Shown in pieces: positions 1 through 13,000 of a stretch of 64,000 bases of DNA (position 1 is its first letter; the number at the start of each line of letters is the position of its first letter). The notes beneath the pieces were generated by a model. It made no database searches. It worked only from the letters and a program-made list of their open reading frames with translations, and was not told the origin of the DNA. The position numbers were made by a program, and so were the translations under genes. Origin of the DNA: Liolophura sinensis (taxonomy: Eukaryota > Mollusca > Polyplacophora > Chitonida > Chitonidae); NCBI RefSeq assembly GCF_032854445.1, contig NC_088295.1, positions 55,905,249-55,969,248 on the forward strand. The letters run 5' to 3'.

Positions 1-2123
1 CCACACAATGCATTTCATTGTGCATGGACAACCTTATGCACAGCTTTATTACGATAAATTCACATATATACAAATACATATATTTCCATTCCTCCCAGAT
101 GATTCAACTCAATGTTGTTTTATACTCTGCCAGACTCAAAAGCCGAGTCTTTAACTCAGACTGTATACTTTGAGTGTACCACATTTGCAGTAAACCCTTG
201 GCTTGCAAGGGCGCATCAATTTTTACCGTATTTCATGTAGAGTTTGGAATGTGAAAATTCACTTTCAGAAGCACACAGACATCAAAAGGATGCTTTTGAT
301 ACCAACATGTAGGTTTTTCTGATAAGAAATTGTCAAACTTCACAAAAAACCCCCAAAGTTGCTCTATAAGGTGGATAATCAGAATCATGCAAAATGTGGC
401 GCTTGAAATATGCTTAACTTTAGATTGGTATACAGTATCCATTGTATATGTTGGACAAACACATATATATTTGTCATCCTTGAGGATGGGAAGAAAAAAG
501 AAATTAAGACCAGAAAAGCACAATTTGGACCACTAACAAAGAGACAAATGCACAATACAATTCACCATTTAGTCTCTATCAATTGCACTTCATTGCCAAT
601 GTGAAGGCCATACCCTAGCAGACATGAAACACGGCATCATAGATGGTAGAGATCGGATCTATGTTATAAGTGACATCTTCAGTCTAGAGCATTGTTTGCA
701 TACAATTCCCATCTTCAGTTATAGCCTAACAAAATAATATAGATTTTGTATTAAAACTGCTTTATGCTCAAAAGTCCACTTGTTATCTTTGAGTAATATA
801 CATGTCCATCATTTTAATGAGATCTTGACCTGAAAAGTCCCATTAATCTTGAAGGAAAAAGATTTACAATCATGGCAATGGAAAAACAATATAGGCAATA
901 TATACATGTAGTTTTGTCAAATGCATTGGCAAGAAATTTGTATTTATATGTAACTCCCCTTTTGAGTGATATTGCCTTAATCGTAAATTTTCCTTCTGTA
1001 CAATAGTATTTCTTCTTTGCACTTTGAAAAATTTAGCTTGAACTTCAAAACTTAAATCTGGTACTAAAACGCCACAGGGATAAGAGACAGAAGAAATAAC
1101 CTAGCATATACCTGACTCAAGATGGAGCAGTCGGAGACTGATGATCAAAATGATCAAAGAACTTAGGAGACAAATGATAGGTACATGTAGCATTAAGTAC
1201 CAAGTTCAGTCTATAAAACATTTCACAACACCTTGCTTAAAGCTGATAAAGCTGTCAAAAATGGCTTATTATCAGCTAAAATTTAGCCAAGATACTGCAG
1301 GACCGCCATCATGTATAAAAATGTGAAGAGAACCAAGGCGGAGGATCACGTAGCTTAGACTTAAGTCACTCTTCACTTGTGCTCTTAATCCTGAACTTTC
1401 AATTTAACATAAATACCATACTAATTTTCAATTCTGTCATGAAAGTTTTAGGACAACTCTAAGTAATAAATAATTCTCAGGTCAGATTCTCAAGTCTCAA
1501 CTTTATCTAACTTAAGTCTAAGACAACATTATGATCCTCAAGCCAGATATCTACCATTTTGTATACAAAAGAATAACAAATTATCAAATAATAAAACACA
1601 ACATCCCAGTATATTTTTAAAAGCTGAATTTGCAGAGTTATACCTGATGTAGGAAAAATTTTGAAGGACTGCGTGAATATTCAATGTTGTTCAGAGACAT
1701 ACAGTTTTGGTAAATTTAGCACAATTGATGTCACTTCCAAACACTTTTATATAGCACCATGATTCTCAAAATATGTGCCCCAAATATTCTCACACAGAAG
1801 GATTTTTATTTTCAACACACATGACAGGACACACTTCCCAGATCTGAATTTCTCTAAGAATTCTTCCCTTTAAGGTTTTCATGATTTCGTATGTGTAATT
1901 TGAAAACTTTGTGGCTTGGCACTGAATGGTTAGAGACAAGTCTACACTCAACTAAAAAGGGCCCCACACATACATGTTTGTTAAGGACATGTGGACACTT
2001 TATAAATAATAAGGATTAATTATACAACTACAAGTACCTGCACTACATCTGGCGCTTGAGTCTTCAGTACACTTCTGTTCAAGACTTACAGAACACTGTT
2101 ACCATTTCTGGATATGGCAATGG

Positions 2124-2181
2124 TATATATATATATATCTATATATATATATATATATCTATATATATATATCTATATATA
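2124..2181. repeat. (TA)n microsatellite with interspersed TC
   Basis: Runs of TATATATA broken by TATC units. A shorter (TA)n run is at 51062-51082 and a (CA)n run at about 24959-24975. Confidence 0.95.
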
Positions 2182-2717
2182 TTAATAGTAACTACACAAT
2201 GATTAAAATTGAACTACAAATAAGCATAGGTTAAAACTGAAAGACTACAGAAAAGCACACAGAATATACTAGATGTAACTTATAACATATGCTTAAATAG
2301 CAGTTACTAACATTCTGTGCATGGAGATTCTAAATAGATGCATAAAACAAGGGTGATAACTCAGTTTACAACAAATCTTGACAGGAAAAGTTCTGGGCTC
2401 GGTTTCATGAAGCATGCTATAAAGCTAAAGTAAGCCCTTAATACCCTGACAACATACCTCGTAGAGAAATGAAGTGCACTTAGATAAGGGCAACTTAACA
2501 CTAAGTACTCCTCATGAAACCGACTCCAGGTAATACATATTGTACGCATTAATTTTAGGCCCAATTACATCTATTTCTTACATTTGATATACTGTCAAGC
2601 TGTAATATAATAATCTGGCTAGATAACTTTTAAACTGAAAAACAAAAGAGTACACCATTGCATAGAATATTGACTATATGATACTACAGTGGAAGACAGT
2701 GACACCCAAACAATTTT

Positions 2718-3031
2718 GATCTTCAGCATCATGGTTCCAGTTGGCTCAAGCTGGGGGTTACACTTCAGATAAATGAACAGACACTTAATAGCCTTGTTAA
2801 CAGAAGAGGTGTAAGAGACTGGAGCATCCTGTCCTTTGGGTAAGTTTAGATGACAGAATGATACATTTGTTAAGATCTTCAGCATCATGGTTCCAGTTGG
2901 CTCAAGCTGGGGGTTACACTTCAGATAAATGAACAGACACTTAATAGCCTTGTCAACAGACAAGAGGTGTAAGAGACTGGAGCATCATGTCCTTTGGGTA
3001 AGTTTAGATGACAGAATGATACATTTGTTAA
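2718..3031. repeat. Tandem duplication, ~156-bp unit, two copies
   Basis: The unit begins GATCTTCAGCATCATGGTTC at 2718 and again at 2874. The copies differ by a few substitutions and a short indel (CAGAAGAGG versus CAGACAAGAGG). Downstream of the CIN85/CD2AP gene. Confidence 0.9.
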
Positions 3032-3106
3032 GATGTCCAGCTTTTGCTCTCATTTTTCATTCATACAAAGAGCAGTTAGGTTTTGAGGCTTGGAGAAGGA
3101 AAACTG

Positions 3107-4099
3107 TTTATTAAAACAGATAGACTTTACCACAGAAGGATTAAAGTGTATATTACCGTAATGAATAGATATGAATACTGAAAGGTTGAGAGATTACCTA
3201 CTGCAAGCTTGTACTCCAACTACATCATCATATAAATGTACTACTACTATGGTTAACTACATCGATCTATTCTGCAAGATAACTGTGTGCACCTTTTGAT
3301 TTCATGAACAGTAATACTATTGACAGTCAAGTGGTGTTCATTCTTCAGGAACGTTTTCTTCTTGTAACAGTTACATATGTAGTGCAGAAGTTTTCTGAGA
3401 AAAAGGACACATGCATGTTTTTTTCACAACACAAACAGGACAAATACAGACAAATGCAGGAAGCCCTTACAAAGAAAACATCTTCAAAATCATTAAATGG
3501 TTAACATCATTAACAAAACACAGTTCATACAACATAAAATAAATATGCACAAAATCAATGAAAACATAACATAAAGTAAAAGGTGTATTATCCTGCAAAA
3601 CTATGGCCAATACTCTAATTAAAACAGTTTTCTTAACAAAATTATAACTTATGTTAAAAAAACAAATAATGTTGACAGTAGCAAATTAATTAGAAACAAG
3701 AACCATCATGTCTTGAGAAAGAAAGCACTGATATCAGTCTCTTGGGCTTCTTCAAACACAGGGCTGTTTTATTGTGTCCAAATAGATGTGTCTATCAGAT
3801 GTACAGACAAGGAGAGAGGAGAATTAAGGGGAATTCATCCTAATATGAAAGCTGTGGCCAGTCGTAAGGGCAAAGAAATCACACAGGTGATCCCAACACA
3901 ACATGGTCTTTCCGAGAAGACCCCTGATAGTTAGATATGCATACATTACATGATACACAGATGATATGAGCTTCATGTTAGCGGACATGAAATGCAATAC
4001 ACTTAGGCTTGGCAGACTGATGAACAAACAATTGGAGGTTTCCTTTTTCTTACCCAACGGACACATTCCGATAAAAGATTTTTTACTCAATGGACATGT
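3107..4099 (-). other. SH3KBP1/CD2AP: 3' untranslated region of CIN85/CD2AP
   Basis: No coding signal is seen after the stop at 4100. AATAAA occurs on the minus strand at 3768-3773 (UTR ~330 nt) and again at 3107-3112 (~990 nt). Which is used cannot be decided here. Confidence 0.5.
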
Positions 4100-7000
4100 T
4101 CAGATAGAAGAGTCTGCAACGAGGCGTTTGATCCGATCGATTTCAACCTGAGTGTTTAACCTAGTTTTCTTCTCTTCATCCACTTCATTCATCAAATCTA
4201 CGAACTTCTTCCCAAAGGCAGATTTCATCGCCTCCATGTCCTTGCGCAGTTTATCAAGTTCTGATTTCAGGTCATTATAGGCTGCCTTGCTGACGGTATT
4301 GGCTTTAAGATCACGGATTTCCTTTCGAAGCTCGTCCACTACAGCAGAGCTGGCACCCGAATGGCTGACACTGGCTGAGCTCGAACTGGCAATGGAATGG
4401 CTGGAGCCGGAATGTGTCCCGGAATGTGCAGCGCTTGATGACAGCTTGCCTGTAATAATAGAGACAACAGAATATTAAGCTGGAAATATTATCCTGCAGC
4501 ACAGTGGATACGCTACGTTCCTTCTCTCTTCTACCCGTTGTACTTAATAGCCATGCAGCTCCCATCACTGATGCAAAGGGGATTAAATCTGACTGGTTTA
4601 ATAGCCAGTCTACTTGATGAGTGACATAACAGAGACTAAACTCACTGCTCTGCAGCCTAGCAAAGTACCAATATGAGACATACATACATGGGGGAAAACA
4701 AGTGGTCCTCAATGAATGTATTCATGCATGAGTCAAGGACAGTGTGAGCGTCATCAACTGGTCACTATGGTCACTATGGTCACCATGGGCACTACACGTA
4801 GTAAGATTTATGTGTAATTTCTGGAATGAAGTGGCTCTACTCTCTGCTTGTCTAGTATTCAATAGTCAAATTTCACACTCACCTGGCAGCTTACTAGGAG
4901 AGTCTTCCTGCTTAACAGCATTTGCTAAGTAACTATTCCGTTTCGAAGATGTGGACATCATACTTGGTCCATGTGTTGAATTGATGGTGGGAAGGCGTTT
5001 CTTTGCATCATCTTTCACGTTCTGCAGGAAAAAATACAGTTATACAGAAATACAGAAAGTGCAGTGAACGACAAACATGTGAGCTAAGCAGTCTTGAATG
5101 TGCAAGATGCATCATAAGGGAGACACAGTTGATCTATGCCTATGATACAACATGGCTGATTTTGCTGACAGCCCATGATTCAGTTCAGTCCTAGGCTTTT
5201 GTGTGTATATCGACTTGAACTCGTATATAGTTTCAGGTCCCCACAACGACTCTAGTGTTTTTGCACAGTCACTTTCCACTGCAATGTACAGCAGAGTGTA
5301 TACATTATACAGCCGAATTCAGAGCCAGGATTGAGGCAGTCATCTTATTCTCCAGATCTCTGCACTATAGGTATGACATTATATTACAAACACAAACCAA
5401 AAAATCTGTCAAAAAGACTTTTGGTTAATAAAACTGAAGCAGGGAAAATTGGACACATGAAAAACGCTGGAATTACATCCCTGACATTTAACTACATGAT
5501 ACTATGTTTGGGTCTCTCAGGGCTGGCTTTTGTGTTTCTCACCAGGCTACTTCTCCTTACCCTCATGATTTACTTTCTTCACCTGTAGATCAAGTTGTAG
5601 ATTGCTGATACTGTGTTTTCAGAATAAGAACCATATACACATGCTGATAAGCAATGATTTCCTAAGGGAATATGACCACCACATAATCATCACAGACTAG
5701 GTTCTTTTGATACATAAATTCTAGAAAACCACTCTTTTGCACATGTTGTATATTAACTGAAATTAACATTTACGGCCAAGTGTTCCGCATCCTTTGTTGG
5801 GTATTACAGCAATTTCATAATCTTCTTTCACAACTTTTTTGAGGTTATAACACATGTAAGATGGCAGTCCAGTCTACATACGAAAATTAGCACAACTACT
5901 CGTTTTCCAGTACTTGTGTCTAAAATAAGGCGACACCCAACACCCATATACATGAAGATTAAAGACAAGTGCATCACACTAAGATCACAGACGGATTACC
6001 ACAGGGTATTTTTTCACTTACCAAAAGTCAGCAGGTAGAAATCTAATACAATAGATAATTCACTGCCAAGGAGGCTCGGATCTTTCACATAAGTATTTAT
6101 CATATCACAACTACAGACTACTGATCACTAACCTCGTCTTTCTTTTCTTCCTTCTCTTCTTTATGTATAATACTACTTTTGTGTTTATCGTGATCTTTTG
6201 ATTCAGTAGATTTCTCCTCCTCCTAAAAATAAGAAACGTAAATGGCAAATTCCATAATATGTTGTGTCATCATTATTTCATCAGTCAATATTAGTACAAC
6301 TGGAAAATTCCATGATTTCCATAAAATGTCTCATAACCTCTGGCTTCACTGACCCCTAAGTAACTCACATTTTAGGATTTTTGATGGAATTATTTCTACA
6401 GTTAAACCTTTCTTGGATTATTGCTAGCTCTGATTTCCAAGAAACATATATAGTTGGAGAACATCAACATCGTGAAGAACTTGGAAATTGCTGAGTGAAG
6501 ACAAGAGTAGTTTAAGGAAATATACAGAAATTAACTCACAGTATGAAGGAATACTTGAGATGGAGGCCGTCGATTAGGTAATTTAGCTCTGTTTGCAGTA
6601 GGGTGGGAAAGTTTCTCGGAGTTGGCTTCTAGTCCGTCAAAGTGATCTGTTGGAACAAATATTGTTAAGACACATGAAAGTGTACTTCATTACGCATGAC
6701 AAGAAGTCCATGCTATAGGTGCAATGGCCACTTACATAAGACACTGAAGAAAAATATCAATTATTATTGTGCAATACTATTGCATGCACCTGTAAATTTA
6801 GGGATGCATGACGAGTGTCCCAGATGTACATCTAATCGTAACGAAGACTGGCTTGTGAAAAACATACATACAACATGACATATCTTTAACTTGAAAATAG
6901 AGACCTTTTATAGCTTGAAGTTACAAGTTGTAACTTCTAACTTCTACCTTTAAACTAGATTCTAGTTTGAAGGTACAAGTAAAATGCTGAAATTGTAACT

Positions 7001-10000
7001 TCTAGCCAAGGTCTCTTTTAAATGAGCAAAATCTTTACGAAGAAATGAAGAATAATCCTAACACATGTACGTGGCCAAAACAAAAACTTTAAAATACATC
7101 TATCAAGCTGTACTCCAGCAAATGTGCATCAATATACACCCGCATATACATGTACTCTAACAGCACAACTCTACACCTGTAGTAAACGTACAGGTGTTTA
7201 TACACCGGATACACCTATGAGGCTAACAACACTGCAGTCAAACAATTTACACGACTTATGTACCTGTTTTGTGTAATCTGATCATGATGTTCAGAATGTA
7301 GATCGTGACGATGGCCTGTAAACTGAGTAACTACTTTTCCCTGATTCTTTGCTGATCATGCACCAAGACGCTTGAAACTTGACACTCACTTTTGAAGCCC
7401 CAAAGAAAGAAAAAAAACTAGTCAGGTATGTACTGTATATGTCGATGCACAGCGTAAGCAGAAATGCTTCTCATAAATGCCTTTGGTAACTGGCAATAGC
7501 TCATCTATAGGTTTCTGAAAGAATACATGGACCCTGTTCACTGCTTTGTCGTCACAGTGGGCAATTGAGCTCCTTCCTTCATTTATGTGACTGTAAGGCA
7601 GTTAAAGAAACTCCAGTTTAAGGGGAACACTGTGTAAAACACAAGAGCTAATCCAACTTGTACCGCAGTTACTTCTTCACACATATTAAGCATGTGTACA
7701 GCATGGTTTGTCAGCAGGTCACACTGAACATTACATGCCTCAGCAGCACTGAATTCTCTTGCTAAAAAATGTACATGTTCAGCTTCAGGCTTCATTAGCC
7801 GGATCTGACCACAGAGGGCTTGCCATTAGCAGCTGTGTTAAGCCTCGTGTTGATGACCCTTACTCCAAGAGTCCTGCACTCCAGCTGCATGGGCCTCACT
7901 GGTCAATAAATCTACTGCCACCTGATAAAACTCTGCACAGCACCCGAACCCATCTCTGTTCAATACTGGCACAGTGTGAATATTTACAACCAATGACCAC
8001 TTGCTGCCTCTCCCACGCTGAGGCTGGAGGCCGTGTATGGGATCTGGACCAAGGCAATTGGATTTAATGAATGAACAATTTCTGCAGCCCTGCCAACAGC
8101 ATTTGTTGGTCACTCACACACCATGTATAATTCAGCGTAATCTAATCAGGATAGTGGTCCATCACAGTAATGGTGGATGAAGTATTAGCACTCCCAACTA
8201 AAAAATCAGCCTGTTTCATGGGTGGAACTATGATACTCCTGCTAAAAAGACTTAGGAGACAAATCTCAGTGTAATTCTCTCCTCTCTGTTCATGTTAATA
8301 TAAGACTGTGTCTGCACGTGGCCATAATAATAGCATAGAAGAAGAGCAATTTGATTGCAATCTTCTGTGTTCAGTAATAGGTTTAATAAATCATATCAGC
8401 AATAATTCCACGAAGCTCACAATTGCTGTCAGTTTTAATGAAGCTCAGAGTTAGACTGATTTACAAATGTACAATGCTAGGATGTTCAGGATCAAATTGG
8501 TTGATGCTCTTTCTTGCATGAAAGTGTTGAAGATATGTTCCTGTGGACAATCTTTTAAATTAATAAAAGTGTTTTAATTTTTAAATACGTTGTGAAGACC
8601 ATACAGAAAGCTTTGAAAAAAAAATGAATCAAAGTTCTATTGGCATTTATGTATAAAATTAACTTATTTGGAACTCAAAATAGCCTTCTCTCTATAGTTG
8701 TTCACCCAGAACAAAAACCTCTAAGATCATAGAACAACTCTTTCCAAAAATGACTCAATCCTCACCGTACATAAATATGATAAAGATGCATAGCCATTTA
8801 ATGAATGATTATGGCTTAACGCCACATCGGCAATATTTCAGCCATACCGTGACGAGTATATAGCCATTTAAAGAAAATGTTTTTGAAGGACTTAATATCC
8901 TTCATTTTCCTGTCCTTTCGATGACAATTCACTTTAAGTATAAACCTTTCTGTGGTTTTGGTAGCTTATTTATTTGTACATTTTGAATATAATGCAAGAT
9001 AAAAATTAGACAATGAAAAATGGAATTTTTTCAAAGGCTTATCCCAAAACGAAAACTTTTTAAAGGACTTTCAAGCTCTTCAAAACCTTTCACAAAATTT
9101 AACAAAGATATTTCATGGACCAGTAGGACCTAATTGATGGTTTGTAAATAAAGGGCAGCATGAGATTCAGTGAGGTGCATCACCAATGAGCCTGCCAGAG
9201 GTCAGATGTTTGCAAGACCTTACAGCAAGGGGTCCTAGGGGAGAACCAGGGAGGCAGCATATGAGCTGAGGGTTAAGCGGTGCCCTGTCCCTGCAGGCAA
9301 AATTACAAACCATAAATCAAGGCAATCTGCTGCACTTCCATGAGCCTGGCCACAAATCAGGCAATAATGGAATATTGTAAAATCGTGCGCCTGAGACAAA
9401 CAACTCATCACTGCCACCATTTGGACACTAGAATAGAACACACCATTTCTCGTATAATAGTCGTTGTCCAAGGCAAAACTGTCTTATTAATCCATAAAAA
9501 TACTGATGTAATGGGGAAATAATGATAAATGATCTTCAGAAATGGTTGGTGTTACTCGAGAATGCAGGCTTTAACGGTTTGGATGCATGCATGTGAACAT
9601 AAAGGTACAATGATCAAAATCATATCCTAGATTGCCTGTAGATACTGGTACACAAGATTGGTAAACTGTGTCGACCAGAGCTGATATTGCAGTGTCACTT
9701 TGCAAAATGCTCTTGAATAATGGTTTCCATGCAATGTAATATCAACCCTTTCTTAGAGACGATATCTGCAGCGAGATGAACTGAGATGCCACTACTGTGA
9801 AAATTATTACAAAGTGAATTATAACAAGTCAGGCCACAGCATCACAGAAATCTAATCTACAATAAGAACATATGAAGCAGGACAATCTGAACACTTTACA
9901 ATAATGAACAAAAATAAAAACAAAACCCTCCACCTTACAGGTATCTCATCTGACAAGTAATAGTGTTTGAATTATTTAGAAAACAGTTAACAAGCTAGTG

Positions 10001-13000
10001 ATCATACTCGCTGCTTATACATATTTAGACATGTCTTAATGCACATTTAAACAATGTTGTTAAATTTGCTTTTTTAAATCCTTTTTTTAAAATCATTGTG
10101 TAATATATATCTATACCCAAGAATTTTTTCAGTAAAATATGGTGGTGGTCAGCATTTTGAGTACAGGAAATGAGAGTGCCCATGGTTAACTACCGTTATG
10201 GAAAGTTACTGATAAATTTTCCCCAGATGTGTACACCATATAGATATTGTTTGAAGTTGTCATCAAAAATTTTAAACTGCGTAAACGGCCACAAGAGCAT
10301 CCTTGACCACTTACATTTACTGTCACGAAGGCCTGACAAACAGTGAGAGCTCGAGACATCCAAAAATTATCTATCTTACACAGACTTTATTGTATTATTG
10401 GAAATAATGCATTTAAAACTGCATGTTTTATGCACATAAAAATTAGGACCAATGAAATAGGAAATACATTAAAGCAATAATACTTTCCCTGCTTTACGAT
10501 TTACAGTTTGAGGCTGAAAGGTGCTGAAATTCACTACTTGTATATATGTGAATAATTGGATAGCTGGATCCCGCTTGAGTTACAAATAGGAGTATCGCTT
10601 AAAATCAATAAAATGCTGGCATCCATGCACTACTAAAATATATCTCATTTCTGAACCGCCCACCCACTGGAACTGAGGAATGGAATTAATGATGATACAG
10701 AATGAGGAAAGTGTAAGGACTCGTCAGTTTTTGGCAATTGTATTACAAGGGTGCTATAGTAGGCAAGAACAGTGTAAACCACCTATCAGATAAATAAATA
10801 AACAGTAGGCAGGAGAAGTGAACATTCATAGAATTCACCTTATATCTCTTCCAATACATTTACAGGGTTCCCAAATCCTTCATGAAAAACATTTCTACAT
10901 TTGATGACTAAGTAACCCTATAACAGCATAGAAAAGGGCACCACTAGATGTGTATGACCCCCCTCTGTAAATTACACAGATGAAGTGCCTCCAACAGGGT
11001 CAAACAGCTGTTTCTATATACCTTTCAGATATTACACACCGAGCAATTTGACTTCAGAACAGAATTTTTAAGCATGGAATTAATCAAAGTATTAATATGA
11101 CAAGCCACTTCACCTCATCAGGCACTTGATAAAACTGCTGAAATAATGTTATAGCCGAATTAGCAAAAGCTGGATTTGAAGTGACTTAACATACTTGGAG
11201 GGAATTCTTATCCATTACTTATAAACAATAATATATCGTATCCTGTATATCTAAAAATTCAACCACATAATGTACATGTGCAAAATCTGTAATACCTGGT
11301 GAAAGTGAAAGTGAAAAAAAAAAAAAATATATGCAGCTATGTTCTTCGAAGTTCATAAGATTACTCCAAACACAACAGCAAATTTATGACTGAGCATGAT
11401 ATCCCTCCCACCTCCCCACTACCCCCTCTTGCATTCATTCACAAGGGGGCATAAACAAGTTTTGCGGACTTTCAGCCTTGTAAAGTGTACAGTGTTAATA
11501 TTTATTTATTCATTTGATTGGTGTTTTACACTGTACCCAAAAATATTTCACTTATACGACGGCGGCCAGCATTATGGTGGGAGGACACCGGGAAGAGCCC
11601 GGCGGAAACCCACGACCATCCGCAGGTTGCTGCCACATCTTCCCACATAAGGATGCTGGGCTTGAACTCACAGCAACCGCACCATTGAGTGGCTCCTGGG
11701 TCATTACGCTGCGTTAGCGCCTTAACCAACTGAGCCACGGAGGGCCCTACAGTGTGAATATAGTTCACCTCCATGTGTACGTGTTAACCTCTGTGTTATT
11801 TTACTTTTCTTGTCTATTATCAAGTTTACAGTGAATACACCTAAGAACAATATGGCCGAAAAGGAAAAGAGAAGCTTACTTGACTCTTTCTTGTCGTGGA
11901 ACACAAGCTTAGATTTGTGGTCTTCTGTATGTGGTTGTGACTTAGGGGCTGATTCAAACGGTCGAGCTGGAAGTGGCTTTTTACTCACTGGGGGCGGCTT
12001 CTTTGATGGAATAGCTGGAGGGGAACCAGACGGAGCATCTGTAAAATGAAATATTAAATAATTACACAGTGTTCATAATCTCTCTAGGAACAATCAATGT
12101 GTGTGCATGCAAGTTCAAACTGGCCAGGCTAATCGATGTACTGATAATCTCAGTTCGCTGTCATGAGTGTGGTGGTATCCTAGCAGATTCATGCTCAATT
12201 TTATACACTGTGAGTATGTTAACCACCACTGCCTCAGAGGTGGTAGATGTAACTCTTTCTCATCTGATTATCGTGAAACAAAAATGCATTTTGAGAGAAA
12301 GGACACTGAACTGCATTAACAAGGCAAATTTTTGGCTATTTCTGCACATTTAAAAAAAACTTCCGTTATCAGAAATTAACAGCAAAAAAAAATGACAAGC
12401 CCTTTGCCCTTTGTTGCTTTATGATAACTTGTATAACTTAACATGTACACCAAATCTTACCGTCTTTCTTTTTGGAGTTGTCTGTGTGTGTAGGCTCTGG
12501 TCTCTCTGGCTTGTTCTGTACTTTAGTACTTCCATAACTACTGCTTAATGAAGGAGGTGGTGGCTTCTTGGGCTTAGGCTGGAAAAAAAAGAACACCATA
12601 TACATATCTATATATATGAAAAACTGTATTCACTAGTGAGACGAGTCTGTAGAATTACAGATTTTAGGAAACCTACTGACACTCAACTTTACCATCACTT
12701 TAGCTCCAACCATGTTAGGCACACACACCAAAATATTCCATATTCACTAGTGAAACGAGTCTGTACCACAGTAGAAGACCCACTTGTTCTTGATGAACAG
12801 CTTTGTGAACTTACGTCAAGCCCCTAACTTTTTAAAATGTTAACTCGAGCTCATGAGCTCGCTTCTCTGACAATGTGTCATGCACAAGTCACTAAATGAA
12901 CAAACCTAGATGTGTTGCTTGTGACCATATTGTGGAGGACCCCAGCAATAGATTTAACACAAACTCTGTACTTGAAGTTGAATTTAACATGTGAATCGAA

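Larger units (their letters stand above)
1..3106. other. Region downstream of CIN85/CD2AP without a gene
   Basis: AT-rich; all ORFs are under 120 codons and none resembles a known protein. It contains the TA microsatellite and the 156-bp duplication. The left part might still belong to a neighbour's UTR or intron. Confidence 0.6.
6647..11879 (-). other. CIN85/CD2AP intron 10
   Basis: 5.2 kb. Holds the 6897-7017 hairpin, the 8811-8861 repeat fragment and SINE copy 1. A less AT-rich patch near 7560-8110 has overlapping small ORFs on both strands, but nothing I recognise. Confidence 0.7.

Noticed and set aside
2718-3031. Possible CRISPR-like repeat structure
   Set aside because: Two long adjacent copies without short spacers in a eukaryotic genome: a simple tandem duplication.
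7559-8113. Overlapping small ORFs on both strands in a less AT-rich patch of intron 10
   Set aside because: No recognisable domain, no splice sites in a consistent frame. Possibly an old transposon remnant, but I cannot show it.
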